Shown in pieces: positions 6,913 to 15,374 of a stretch of 64,000 bases of DNA; within the stretch, counting starts at the first letter, position 1; each line of letters opens with the position of its first letter. The position numbers and the translations under genes are program-made. Under the pieces are notes generated by a model. The model searched no databases. It was not told where the DNA came from and saw only the letters and a program-made list of their open reading frames with translations. Source of the DNA: an uncultured Prevotellaceae bacterium (GTDB lineage Bacteria > Bacteroidota > Bacteroidia > Bacteroidales > Bacteroidaceae); the NCBI GenBank assembly GCA_937910905.1, contig CALEPV010000093.1:16150-80149 (forward strand), written 5' to 3'.

Positions 6913-9231
6913 ATGTTCAACATCACCAAGCAGGTTTGTTTCGCGACTGTGATAGTCACTCTTTCCTTGGCATCCTGCACCAAGGACTACTACGATCCAG
7001 AGTACATGCAAGAGCAAGCACGCAATGTGTTCCCCGTGCGCAACATTGATTCCAATCAGACTTGGGAGACATCATCGCTGGTCAGCGCCACAGTTACGAC
7101 TGGCTCCAGCGAGCGCCTCTACATCTATCAAGGCAACCCCTACAGCTCATCGGACAACGCCAAGCTGCTGGCAGTGAAGGAAGTTCAGGCCGGCACAACG
7201 ACCGTTACTTTCGATGCGCCAACGGCTCTACAGACTATCTTCGTGGCACGGCAAACTGAGATGGGCCTGTCCGAGGCCAGGGCTGCGACAGTGGAGAACG
7301 GCCAGCTGACCGTGGACTTCACCGAATCGGCCGCCTCGCGTGCTGCACGTAAGAGTGCCCCACGCCGTGAGAAGGCCTACAGCGACTCATGGGTAGAGGA
7401 CGATGTTACAGCATCCAACACAGCATACTTCCCCACAGATGCGCCTGCCGGAGCCGAGCAGTACAGAGGCGAGTGGAGCACTGCAGCCGACAAGGTGTTT
7501 GTCATCGATGGCAGCAATGCCAACCAAATCAATGTAGGCGCCGTAGGCGACTTCTACATCAAGGGCGAAGTGACGCTCAACAGCCTCAACATCGGTTCTG
7601 TGTGGGGCGACACCAAGCAGGCTCGCATCTTCCTGCTGCCGAACTCCACGCTGCATCTGCCAAACGGCCTCTATGCCGCCTATCCTTCAACCATCAGCGT
7701 AGGCGCAGGAGCCACGCTCGACTGTGGCAGCAGCAAGATACAGTTGGCAAACGACCTGGGTGCCATCTACAATGCCGGTACAATAACCTCCGGCGAGTTC
7801 TATTCATCAACACCACGCCAGCTCTACAATCTCGGCACAATTAACATCAGCGGCCAGTGCAACCTCACTAACATGTACGTGATGAACAAGGGCACATTCA
7901 CTTCGGCCACCAAGCTGTACCTCAACAGCAGCACCATGTTCATCAATGAGGGCACACTTGATGTCAACTGGAGGCTGCACATAAACAACGCTGAGACAAA
8001 GCTCATCAACCGCGGCACCATGACCGCAGGCAGCTACTCACTCGAAGGAAGCGGTTGCACAGTCAACGAAGCCGGTGGCGAAGTAACCGTAGATACACTG
8101 AGTACACTGACCAGCAACAACTCCACATGGGAGAACGAAGGCAAGTGGACCACCAAGGACTTCTCGCTTACCTCCATATCCCAGAACTGGCTGAACGCCT
8201 GCCAGCTGTACGTGACCAACGAATTCTACTGCACGCTGGGCGATGGCAACGGTGGCTTCAACATTGACGGTGGCGGCTACGTGGAGTGCGCCACAGCTTC
8301 TATCAGCAACATACGCATCAACCTCGGTTCGGGAGCTCAGTTCAACTGCAAGGGCACAGCCACATTCGGATGGACCAACCCAAACAACCACGGCTTCTAT
8401 GGCGTGGGTGACGAAGCTGGTGTAGCACGCTTCAAGCAGACCGTTGAAAGGACTCCAGGCCAGGCCAATGCCATGCAGTACGGCGGCAACCTTATCGTGG
8501 CCTGCGACAATCACTTTGCCCTGGTCATCGACGGCGATGCCGGCGGCAACTACAAGGTACACGGCTCCAACGTGACCTTCAGTGCCTACAACGGCGGCAT
8601 CACAGCCATCGCAGCCTCCAACTGCGCACCTGGTGTAACGCCCACCCCCACCCCACTGCCTACTGAGCCTCAAGTGTACACCTATGCCTTCGAGGACATG
8701 ACCATCCACACAGGCGACTACGACTTCAACGACGTGGTATTCACAGTCTCTGCCCCGATAGACAACAAGGTGACTCTGACACTGATGGCTGCCGGTGCAA
8801 CCAAGACGCTGTCGCTCTGCTGGAAGAAGACACGTGGCAACTCCGACAACATCGAGACCATATTCGCTGACATACATACAGCACTCAACGTGCCTGCCGG
8901 CCAGATGACCAACACATTCATCGACGGCCACAACTCTGCCACACCAGTGGCCACAGTCATCGAGGTGCCCGAAGACTTCAACCTGACGGACAATGGCGAC
9001 TTCTTCATAGCCGACAGCTACGGCACCGTTCACCTGCCACGCTTCACCGAGGGCTTCCAGGCCGGCGATGTACCCTACGCCATCTGCGTACCCGGCAAGT
9101 GGCTGTGGCCTGTGGAGTTCATGGTCATCAACGAAGCCTACCAGAAGTTCTCACTCTGGGCACAGGATGCCACACAGGAAATGCTGTGGTACGACACCCC
9201 CGTAGAGGATCGCGTAATAGACATATATTAA
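6913..9231 (+). CDS. LruC-domain (DUF4842) surface lipoprotein, first of a tandem pair
   Basis: 772 residues from the ATG at 6913; an upstream ATG at 6838 lies inside the promoter and is rejected. A signal peptide ends in a lipobox (LSLASC, Cys about 22), then CTKDYYDPEYM. Residues about 190-590 are built of short repeats with Gly-Thr turns (NLGTINISGQ, MNKGTF, INEGTLDV, INRGTMTAG, ENEGKW), suggesting a beta-helix or similar solenoid. The last 170 residues (YAFEDMTIHTGDYDFNDVV to WLWPVEFMVINEAY) match the LruC/DUF4842 domain. A proline-rich linker (PTPTPLPTEP) joins the two. The protein is probably outer-membrane anchored and surface exposed; its ligand is unknown. It is followed after 12 bases by a paralogue. 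Confidence 0.85.
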   Translation: MFNITKQVCFATVIVTLSLASCTKDYYDPEYMQEQARNVFPVRNIDSNQTWETSSLVSATVTTGSSERLYIYQGNPYSSSDNAKLLAVKEVQAGTTTVTFDAPTALQTIFVARQTEMGLSEARAATVENGQLTVDFTESAASRAARKSAPRREKAYSDSWVEDDVTASNTAYFPTDAPAGAEQYRGEWSTAADKVFVIDGSNANQINVGAVGDFYIKGEVTLNSLNIGSVWGDTKQARIFLLPNSTLHLPNGLYAAYPSTISVGAGATLDCGSSKIQLANDLGAIYNAGTITSGEFYSSTPRQLYNLGTINISGQCNLTNMYVMNKGTFTSATKLYLNSSTMFINEGTLDVNWRLHINNAETKLINRGTMTAGSYSLEGSGCTVNEAGGEVTVDTLSTLTSNNSTWENEGKWTTKDFSLTSISQNWLNACQLYVTNEFYCTLGDGNGGFNIDGGGYVECATASISNIRINLGSGAQFNCKGTATFGWTNPNNHGFYGVGDEAGVARFKQTVERTPGQANAMQYGGNLIVACDNHFALVIDGDAGGNYKVHGSNVTFSAYNGGITAIAASNCAPGVTPTPTPLPTEPQVYTYAFEDMTIHTGDYDFNDVVFTVSAPIDNKVTLTLMAAGATKTLSLCWKKTRGNSDNIETIFADIHTALNVPAGQMTNTFIDGHNSATPVATVIEVPEDFNLTDNGDFFIADSYGTVHLPRFTEGFQAGDVPYAICVPGKWLWPVEFMVINEAYQKFSLWAQDATQEMLWYDTPVEDRVIDIY

Positions 9232-9243
9232 TCCAATACACAA

Positions 9244-11430
9244 ATGCTTATGAGACTATCAATCCTACGACTTGCAGCCGTTGCATCGGTAGGCGTGCTG
9301 GCCCTATCGTCCTGCAACAACGAGAAGGACTACTACGACGCTGAGTATGCAGCCCGACTTGCAGCAGAGGCACAGGCCACAGCCGACAGCAGCTTCACAG
9401 CAGAGTTTGACAAGGCCTTTGGCAATGGCTATGTTGGCCAAGACTGGACCACAGTAGTAACGCGAGGCGCACAGGTGACCGTAAGCCTCGGCACCAGCGA
9501 CCTATACTACGTAGGTATCTACGACCGCAACCCGCTCGTTAGCGGCGCCAGCGCACTGGCACTGCTCACCGTATCGGACAACAAGGCACAGGATGTCATG
9601 TTCGATGCACCCTACTCGCTCGACCACTTCTTCGTGGCAGTGTTCGACGGCAAGGGACATGTGATGGCCGAGAACGTAGCCCTGACAGAGGGCCGTCTGG
9701 TGGCTAGCATAGGTGAGTCCTCGCAGAAGAAGGCCCCCACACGTGCCACCGAGGAGGAGGCTACCGACTATGCACGCACAGTGGCCAACTACCTGACACC
9801 AGCCCAGACCGACGTGACCGTGAAGCCAATCACCGTTGACGACATGGAGGCATATCCCGCCATAACCGACGACATCATCGCCAACGAGACATCCAACGGC
9901 AACCACAACCTCAGCGACCTGAGCTGGTACTATAGCCCAGCTGCCTATGTAGGTGGCGGCGACGGCAAGCACTTCCGCGTGGATGCCGACACCGAGATAA
10001 CTGAGATATTCCACATCAACGGCACATACGGCGTGGTCAACGACGCTGTGATCTACGTGCAGGGTAAGGTTCACCTGAAGGGCAACACCCTCAACAGCGT
10101 GACAATCGTTGTGGCCGACGGCGGTGAGCTCGTACTCGACACTGAAGAAAACCACTTCAGCAACAACGGTCGTCTTGTGCTGATGGCAGGTGCCAAGCTG
10201 ACCAGCAGCGTGGACGGTGCTACATTCAACGTGAACAACGGACAGTGGAACTACAACGCCGGCGAGATAGACTTCAACGGTACACTGAACCTCAACGGCT
10301 CCAACTTCTACAACTGCGGAACTGTCAACGTCGACGTGTTCACCGGCACATCGCAAGGCTCGCTGTTCACCAACTTCGGCCAGATCACAGCCCGCACCAA
10401 CCGTCTGCAGGCCGACAGCTACAACGGCAACTTCATCAACGCCTGCTACCTGCACTTCACAGAAAATGCTGCACTGGGCAACCTCGTGCTGCTGGGCAAC
10501 AGCCGCGTGGACATTGACGGCGATGCATTCTTCAACGGCACACAGACTCTCGCCAACGCGAGCGCCATCGTAGTGGACGGACAGTCGTACATACAGTCCG
10601 AGACAATCTTCAACGGTCCTACAGCCAGCGGCTCGTTTGCTGTGTTCCAAACCGGCTCCATCAAGGTGTCATGGCTGGGCAACGGCGACTTCAACAACAA
10701 CCTCTATGTCGACTGGAATGAGAGCGAGTGCTACGACGGTAACGGCAACAAGTACGACATGAGCAACCAGTGGGCAGCAGGCTACATCCTAAAGAACAAG
10801 ATCGAGCACTGGGTACAGGAGGAGACCGCTCCCGACTTCATCACCATTCCTGCCGGCGACTGCACCGGTGTGGGCTACAACACCGACGATGATGACGACC
10901 AGATCATCATTCCGCAGGAGCCCGTGTACTACACACTCGCCTTCGAGGACCTTGGTTCGACCGATGACTTCGACTTCAACGACATCGTGCTCTACATTGC
11001 CCACGACGTGCAGACAAACAAGGCAACCGTACAGCTCATGGCAGCCGGCGGCACACTGCCAGTCGTTGTCAAATACGACGGCACCAAAATTATATCCAAG
11101 ACCGGCAGCGACATGATCAACACCTTCGCCAACACAGGCTTTGGTGAGGTGATTGCCACAGCACGCGACCTCGACTTCAGCAATGCCAGCGTTGACCTGA
11201 AGAAGTTCACCATCGAGGTGGACAACTCCGGCATCTCCATCATCGTGAGCAGCTCCAACGTCAAGGGCCGTGCACCACAGGCACTCATCATCCCAGGTCG
11301 CTGGGCTTGGCCAACAGAGCGCACACGCATCGATGCAGCCTACCCGCACTTCGCCGACTGGGTCAGCGGTTCCAACGACAACGGCTGGTACAGCGATCCT
11401 GTTGACTCCAAGGTAATCAGCGCAGAGTAA
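9244..11430 (+). CDS. LruC-domain (DUF4842) surface lipoprotein, second of a tandem pair
   Basis: 728 residues; codon 3 (ATG at 9250) is an equally good start. The lipobox is LALSSC, followed by NNEKDYYDAEY, closely resembling the first paralogue's CTKDYYDPEY. The middle again has short Gly/Asn-rich strand-turn repeats (VNNGQWNYNAGEIDFNG, LNLNGSNFYNCGTVNVD). The C-terminal LruC domain begins YTLAFEDLGSTDDFDFNDIV and includes the RWAWPTERTRIDAAYPHF segment. An acidic run (TDDDDDQIIIPQEP) forms the linker. The pair arose by duplication with strong divergence of the solenoid and retention of both ends. It shares the promoter at 6822. Confidence 0.85.
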   Translation: MLMRLSILRLAAVASVGVLALSSCNNEKDYYDAEYAARLAAEAQATADSSFTAEFDKAFGNGYVGQDWTTVVTRGAQVTVSLGTSDLYYVGIYDRNPLVSGASALALLTVSDNKAQDVMFDAPYSLDHFFVAVFDGKGHVMAENVALTEGRLVASIGESSQKKAPTRATEEEATDYARTVANYLTPAQTDVTVKPITVDDMEAYPAITDDIIANETSNGNHNLSDLSWYYSPAAYVGGGDGKHFRVDADTEITEIFHINGTYGVVNDAVIYVQGKVHLKGNTLNSVTIVVADGGELVLDTEENHFSNNGRLVLMAGAKLTSSVDGATFNVNNGQWNYNAGEIDFNGTLNLNGSNFYNCGTVNVDVFTGTSQGSLFTNFGQITARTNRLQADSYNGNFINACYLHFTENAALGNLVLLGNSRVDIDGDAFFNGTQTLANASAIVVDGQSYIQSETIFNGPTASGSFAVFQTGSIKVSWLGNGDFNNNLYVDWNESECYDGNGNKYDMSNQWAAGYILKNKIEHWVQEETAPDFITIPAGDCTGVGYNTDDDDDQIIIPQEPVYYTLAFEDLGSTDDFDFNDIVLYIAHDVQTNKATVQLMAAGGTLPVVVKYDGTKIISKTGSDMINTFANTGFGEVIATARDLDFSNASVDLKKFTIEVDNSGISIIVSSSNVKGRAPQALIIPGRWAWPTERTRIDAAYPHFADWVSGSNDNGWYSDPVDSKVISAE

Positions 11431-11457
11431 ATCGGCTCTATTTGCCGCATAACGTCT

Positions 11458-11505
11458 ACAGCCCGAAGGCTAAGTGTGAGAATCTCACATCAGCCTTCGG
11501 GCTGT
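11458..11505 (+). terminator. Hairpin after the LruC pair
   Basis: Perfect 14-base arms ACAGCCCGAAGGCT and AGCCTTCGGGCTGT, with a second small palindrome (GTGAGAATCTCAC) in the loop. There is no T-run, so it may act as a hairpin stop or mRNA stabiliser. Confidence 0.6.
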
Positions 11506-11526
11506 GAAGTATACAAGAATCCGAGG

Positions 11527-11613
11527 ATGCGCAAGATCATACATATCGACATGGATGCGTTCTTCGTCTCGGTCGAAGAGCACGGAGCTCAAAGGCCATC
11601 GACAAGGCAATAA
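11527..11613 (+). pseudogene. dinB: dinB (DNA polymerase IV) remnant, N-terminal 18 residues only
   Basis: The ATG at 11527 opens MRKIIHIDMDAFFVSVEE, the highly conserved first strand of Y-family polymerase IV including the catalytic Asp of HIDMDAFF. After EE the reading becomes unrelated (HGAQRPSTRQ) and stops at 11613, so about 330 residues are missing. The remnant abuts the 3' end of the convergent phosphoesterase gene, consistent with a deletion that removed the rest of dinB. A second frame just after it (AIDKAIISELESCKTLLKTK to a stop) could be the tail of another lost gene, but I cannot identify it. Confidence 0.75.
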
Positions 11614-12726
11614 TCAGCGAGCTGGAGAGCTGCAAGACGCTGTTGAAGACAAAGTAGCCACCACGTACTCCGACTGCGTGCCAATACGGAACTTGCCGCC
11701 CCAGATGCCGATACCGGATGAGACATAGTAGCGGGTGTTGCCACGCTGATGGCTGCCCCAAGAGCATTCGTACATAGCATCGGTAATCCACGACAATGGC
11801 CACACCTGGCCACGATGCGTGTGTCCGCTGAGCTGGAAGTCGATACCTGCACGCTCTGCGCTCTCCAAGTGGTAGGGCTGGTGATCCAGGAGAATCATGA
11901 AGAGTGAAGAATGGGGGATGATGAATGAGGAAACGGGGTTGCGGCGCGGGTTGGTGCGGTCATCGCGGCCTATGATACAGATAGCACCGTCAACGACGGT
12001 GGACGAATCGCTCAGCAGATGTATGCCGGCCTCGCTGTAGAAGCGCCGTGCCGCAGGAGTTGTGGCATAGTACTCATGGTTGCCTAGGCAGGCATAAACA
12101 GGCGCCGACAGCCGGCGGAACTCTGCTGCCATATCCTCAGCCTCCAGCGGGCGCACACTGATGTCTACGATGTCACCTGCTATGAGCACCATGTCGGGCT
12201 GTTCGGCATTGATCATGTCCACCCACCGTGCGAGCTCATGCCGCGAATTGTGATAGCCCAGATGCAGGTCGGACAGCATGACAGCCTTGTAGGAACGCGG
12301 CAGCGGCTTGGAGGTAACGATATCAAGCGGCACACGTACCTTATTATAATAATGTACATTGCCATATATCAGCACCGCACTGAGCACCGCAAGATAGCAG
12401 GCCGCAGCCGTCCAGCTATCGTGCAGCCATGTGCGCGGCACAACGCCTACCAGCCGTCCGAAGTCCAACAGCAGGAACATCATCACAGCATAAAGCAATA
12501 CTATCAACGACGATGTACCAATAGTATATAGGATGCGTGCCAACGGCAGCGACATGCGATCAAGACGTCCAGACAGGTCAAGGAACAGCGAGAGGAAGCA
12601 CAGTATGCCGAGCGTGATGATGGCAGCCTTCCATCCCGAGGCCAGAGGCAGCAGCACCCACAGATGCCAGCTGACGTATGCCACGCCGGCTACGGGCAGG
12701 AGCATGAATAGGATAATCCAAAGCAT
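11614..12726 (-). CDS. YkuE-like metallophosphoesterase, membrane anchored
   Basis: 370 residues with four N-terminal hydrophobic segments (about 1-20, 22-50, 65-95, 105-125) followed by a calcineurin-like phosphoesterase domain. The metal-site motifs are SDLHLGYHNS (DxH), GDIVD, GNHEYY and SGHTHRGQVWPL. This is the YkuE/MPPE-type family of membrane-bound metallophosphatases with lipid or nucleotide phosphoesters as likely substrates. Between IIGRDDRTNPRRN and ILLDHQPYHLESAE the usual linker is replaced by PVSSFIIPHSSLFM, encoded by a simple repeat. The last twelve residues (LSSTASCSSPAR) read into the junction next to the dinB remnant, so the natural C-terminus may be altered. Confidence 0.85.
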   Translation of the reverse strand: MLWIILFMLLPVAGVAYVSWHLWVLLPLASGWKAAIITLGILCFLSLFLDLSGRLDRMSLPLARILYTIGTSSLIVLLYAVMMFLLLDFGRLVGVVPRTWLHDSWTAAACYLAVLSAVLIYGNVHYYNKVRVPLDIVTSKPLPRSYKAVMLSDLHLGYHNSRHELARWVDMINAEQPDMVLIAGDIVDISVRPLEAEDMAAEFRRLSAPVYACLGNHEYYATTPAARRFYSEAGIHLLSDSSTVVDGAICIIGRDDRTNPRRNPVSSFIIPHSSLFMILLDHQPYHLESAERAGIDFQLSGHTHRGQVWPLSWITDAMYECSWGSHQRGNTRYYVSSGIGIWGGKFRIGTQSEYVVATLSSTASCSSPAR

Positions 12727-12791
12727 GACGAATGAACAATGAACAATTAGTTAAAGCGCTGCAAAGGTATATAAAAAAGTTGGCCCCTTAG

Positions 12792-12822
12792 TTGGCCATT
12801 AACAATAAATGCCCTACCTTTG
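12792..12822 (+). promoter_or_regulatory. Promoter of rplU-rpmA
   Basis: TTG (12792-12794), 20 bases, TACCTTTG (12815-12822). The start near 12829 leaves a leader of about 85 bases with a possible CCGTGG/CCACAG hairpin (12837-12868), which could be a ribosomal protein leader, though I see no recognised motif. Confidence 0.65.
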
Positions 12823-12912
12823 CGCCCGATTTGATGCCGTGGAGGCAATACAAGCAGTGCCACAGTGGTGACTCGCCTTGCGGTGAAATCCGTTAAATAC
12901 ATCATACTAACA

Positions 12913-13233
12913 ATGTACGCAATCGTAGAGATTAACGGTCAACAGTTCCGTACAGAGGCTGGCAAGAAGCTGTTCGTGCAGCACATTATCGGCTCTGAAG
13001 CACAGCAGACTGTTGAGTTTGAGAAGGTACTCCTGGTAGACAACGATGGAGCCGTGACAGTGGGCGCCCCCACCGTTGAGGGTGCTAAGGTGACCGCCGA
13101 GGTGATTACACCACTCGTGAAAGGTGACAAGGTGCTGGTATTCCACAAGAAGCGCCGCAAAGGTTTCCGCAAGCTGAACGGTCATCGTCAGCAGTTCAGC
13201 GAGATCCTGGTGAAAGACATTACAGTAGCATAA
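12913..13233 (+). CDS. rplU: 50S ribosomal protein L21
   Basis: 106 residues beginning MYAIVEINGQQFRTEAGKK, the conserved L21 start. The open frame can be extended to a GTG at 12865, but those residues lack family resemblance. The RRKGFRKLNGHRQQFSEI C-terminal rRNA-binding segment is intact. L21 binds 23S rRNA domain I in the large subunit. The gene is followed after 21 bases by rpmA in the universal rplU-rpmA order. Confidence 0.98.
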   Translation: MYAIVEINGQQFRTEAGKKLFVQHIIGSEAQQTVEFEKVLLVDNDGAVTVGAPTVEGAKVTAEVITPLVKGDKVLVFHKKRRKGFRKLNGHRQQFSEILVKDITVA

Positions 13234-13254
13234 CCACTAAAAAGACTAAGCAAC

Positions 13255-13518
13255 ATGGCACACAAAAAAGGTGTAGGTAGTTCTAAGAACGGTCGCGAGT
13301 CAGCAGCACAGCGACTCGGCGTGAAGATTTTTGGTGGTCAGCAGTGCGTAGCTGGCAATGTGATCGTGCGTCAGCGTGGCACACAACACCATCCCGGCCT
13401 TAATGTTGGCATGGGTAGCGACCACACACTCTATGCTCTTGTAGACGGTACAGTAGTGTTCAAGAAGGGTCGTCTGGATCGCTCCACCGTATCCGTTGAG
13501 CCTGCCGCTGTCAACTAA
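13255..13518 (+). CDS. rpmA: 50S ribosomal protein L27
   Basis: 87 residues. The start MAHKKGVGSSKNGRESAAQR is the processed-type N-terminal tail that reaches the peptidyl transferase centre, without the cleavable extension seen in Firmicutes. The GNVIVRQRGTQHHPG and GSDHTLYALVDG segments are characteristic. Co-transcribed with rplU. Confidence 0.98.
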   Translation: MAHKKGVGSSKNGRESAAQRLGVKIFGGQQCVAGNVIVRQRGTQHHPGLNVGMGSDHTLYALVDGTVVFKKGRLDRSTVSVEPAAVN

Positions 13519-13543
13519 GACACAGCATTATCTCAAAAAGCAC

Positions 13544-13582
13544 AATAGCCTGCCTTGGTCATCGAACCGAGGCAGGCTATTT
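13544..13582 (+). terminator. Terminator of rplU-rpmA
   Basis: AATAGCCTGCCT pairs with AGGCAGGCTATT around TGGTCATCGAACCG, itself partly paired. The palindromic element at 13582 begins immediately after it. Confidence 0.75.
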
Positions 13583-13759
13583 AGTGATGGTTAAAAAATA
13601 ACTTGGGACGATTTTATAGGAAAGGATCAGCACTCATCTTTTTGGCATCTTTGCCTCCACTCATCAGTCACGTAGCCCGCTACGCTCCTTCTTCGTGAAG
13701 ACAAATAAGCTCAAAAATATGAGTCAAATCGTCCCAACTTATTATTTAATCATCACTTA
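13582..13759 (-). repeat. Palindromic intergenic element, copy 2
   Basis: About 178 bases with ends TTTAGTGATGGTTAAA and TTTAATCATCACTTA, inner arms AACTTGGGACGATTT and AAATCGTCCCAACTT, and the core palindrome CGTAGCCCGCTACG (13671-13684). It is almost the exact reverse complement of the element at 62208-62384. It sits between convergent genes rpmA and the CotH gene. Confidence 0.9.
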
Positions 13760-13784
13760 CGTATAATGTCTAATGGGGAATTGA

Positions 13785-15278
13785 CTATGGGTACTTATTG
13801 ATTGCGGTGTTCATCACGCGGATGCGCTGGCGCACCCAGTTGCGCAGGCTGGCATATTCGGTATCGTAGTGCACGCGGTCGCTGGGTTCGTTCCACGACC
13901 ATGTGCCCCAGTCCCAACCGCCGGTGTCGAAGTATATTGGCCAGCGCTCATCGTTACGAGCCAAGGCTTCAGCCAGTTGTGCGCGGTAGTTGTCCAGTCG
14001 CTCGAACACGTTGGTGAACAGCCCGTCCTTCACCTGAGCCCAGCGTGCCTTGTACTCTGCCGTGAAGCGCGGGTCGGCAAACATCTGGAGGAAGAAGCGC
14101 GTGCCGACGCTGTAGTTGGGGTGATTGGCAGGGTCGTTGCCATAGAGCAGCTTCTGCGAAGCATAGTAAGTGTGGCCTGTGTACATGTCGCTCCACTGGA
14201 AATCGAAGCCAGCATCAAAGTCCCATAGCGGTCCGAAGTGCCACACATGATCGCTGTCGGTCTGATAGATATACATTGAGCGGGGTGCATCAAGCTCGAC
14301 ATTGCACGTCAGCTCCTGCACTATGAGGAAGTCAATAAGACTTCGTATGTCCACCACCGATGCCACCTCCTCGTAGTTGTGCCGGCGGACGAGCGACTCC
14401 ATAGCATTGAACTCTTGCTTGATAGCCGCCATCGCGCTGTCGGTCAGAGCCTCATCCTTTGGGTACTTCACAGCCACTGGCAGACGATAGCTGGCGCTCC
14501 AGAAGTTGTTGGTTGCGTTTGGCGAATGCTCTGGCCCGTCGTCGGCATCGAGTGCCAGCAGCACGCCATTCTCTCCGCAGTCAACACGATGTCCGCCTTC
14601 CTGTATCTGCTCGCACAGCTGGTACAGTCCCATATACTCGTCGTTGACGTACACCTCGCAGAAGCGGTTGTGTGGTGTGAAAGCAAAGTCCAAATAGCGC
14701 CCAACCTCATTGGCAAAGGCGTTCATCATAAATGAGCCATCGCGCCAGTTGGCCAGTAGCACCCATGTCTTGTCGGCATTCACGCCCAGCACGCGCTGTT
14801 TCTCATCGAACTTGATTTTGTACGGACGCCGCCCGTAGATGAGCGGGTCGCCGCCATACTCGTACCAGCTCCACGTGGAGTTGCCGCGTCCGCGAATGCG
14901 TCCATCGGCCTCGAAGTCGGGAAACAGCATGCCGCCGTCCATGCTATAGTGGCAACGGAGCCACTCGGTGCGCGACGCTATCTCAGCACCGTCCTCGGTG
15001 GTGATGCGCAGCACCGCATTGCGGTACTCCACTGTGCCTACAGTGATGCTGTCTATGGCTGTGGTCTTCAGCTCAACAGGCTGGGCATTGTGCCGCGGGA
15101 ACGACAGCCGCATCCCGTCGTAGTGTATCGTATCGGCCGTGATGGGCAGCTGGTAGAACAGTCCCTTGTCGGTATATATATTGAGGTTAGGGGTCACGCT
15201 CTGTGCCGCAACATGGCAGCACCACCCCACAATAGCACAGGCCAGAAGTAGCGTTCTGCACCGTAATGATGAAAGCAT
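13785..15278 (-). CDS. CotH-family (spore-coat H kinase-like) exported protein
   Basis: 497 residues with a signal peptide (MLSSLRCRTLLLACAIVGW, cleavage after VAAQ). Residues about 25-90 form a small beta-rich domain (YTDKGLFYQLPI, ITADTIHYDG). The CotH domain follows: RGRGNSTWSW, RRPYKIKFDEK, WVLLANWRDGSFMMNA, EYMGLYQLCEQIQEG and FGPLWDFDAGFDFQWSD, which are the conserved kinase-like motifs of the family. CotH proteins are atypical protein kinases in Bacillus spores; Bacteroidales versions are exported and their targets are unknown. No sorting tail is visible at the C-terminus (RVMNTAINKYP). It is monocistronic. Confidence 0.88.
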   Translation of the reverse strand: MLSSLRCRTLLLACAIVGWCCHVAAQSVTPNLNIYTDKGLFYQLPITADTIHYDGMRLSFPRHNAQPVELKTTAIDSITVGTVEYRNAVLRITTEDGAEIASRTEWLRCHYSMDGGMLFPDFEADGRIRGRGNSTWSWYEYGGDPLIYGRRPYKIKFDEKQRVLGVNADKTWVLLANWRDGSFMMNAFANEVGRYLDFAFTPHNRFCEVYVNDEYMGLYQLCEQIQEGGHRVDCGENGVLLALDADDGPEHSPNATNNFWSASYRLPVAVKYPKDEALTDSAMAAIKQEFNAMESLVRRHNYEEVASVVDIRSLIDFLIVQELTCNVELDAPRSMYIYQTDSDHVWHFGPLWDFDAGFDFQWSDMYTGHTYYASQKLLYGNDPANHPNYSVGTRFFLQMFADPRFTAEYKARWAQVKDGLFTNVFERLDNYRAQLAEALARNDERWPIYFDTGGWDWGTWSWNEPSDRVHYDTEYASLRNWVRQRIRVMNTAINKYP

Positions 15279-15308
15279 AATCTGTCGTATGGTTTGTCTT
15301 TTTCAGCG

Positions 15309-15347
15309 CAAAGGTACGAACAATCACTGAGAATTGTATTACATTTG
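15309..15347. promoter_or_regulatory. Divergent -7 boxes for the CotH gene and the FHA/SEDS-PBP operon
   Basis: On the minus strand TACCTTTG (15309-15316) lies 30 bases before the CotH ATG. On the plus strand TACATTTG (15340-15347) lies 27 bases before the ATG at 15375. Neither has a clean TTTG at -33. Confidence 0.55.
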
Positions 15348-15374
15348 CGGTCGAATCAAGCACTGTTTTAACGT

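Noticed and set aside
8038..9033. 331-codon open frame on the minus strand across the first LruC gene
   Set aside because: It is antisense to a gene with clear domains and starts and ends without family resemblance; its Val/His/Cys-rich composition is typical of a shadow frame in GC-rich DNA.
9502..10650. 382-codon minus-strand open frame across the second LruC gene
   Set aside because: Same reasoning: a shadow frame with biased Val/Cys/His composition.
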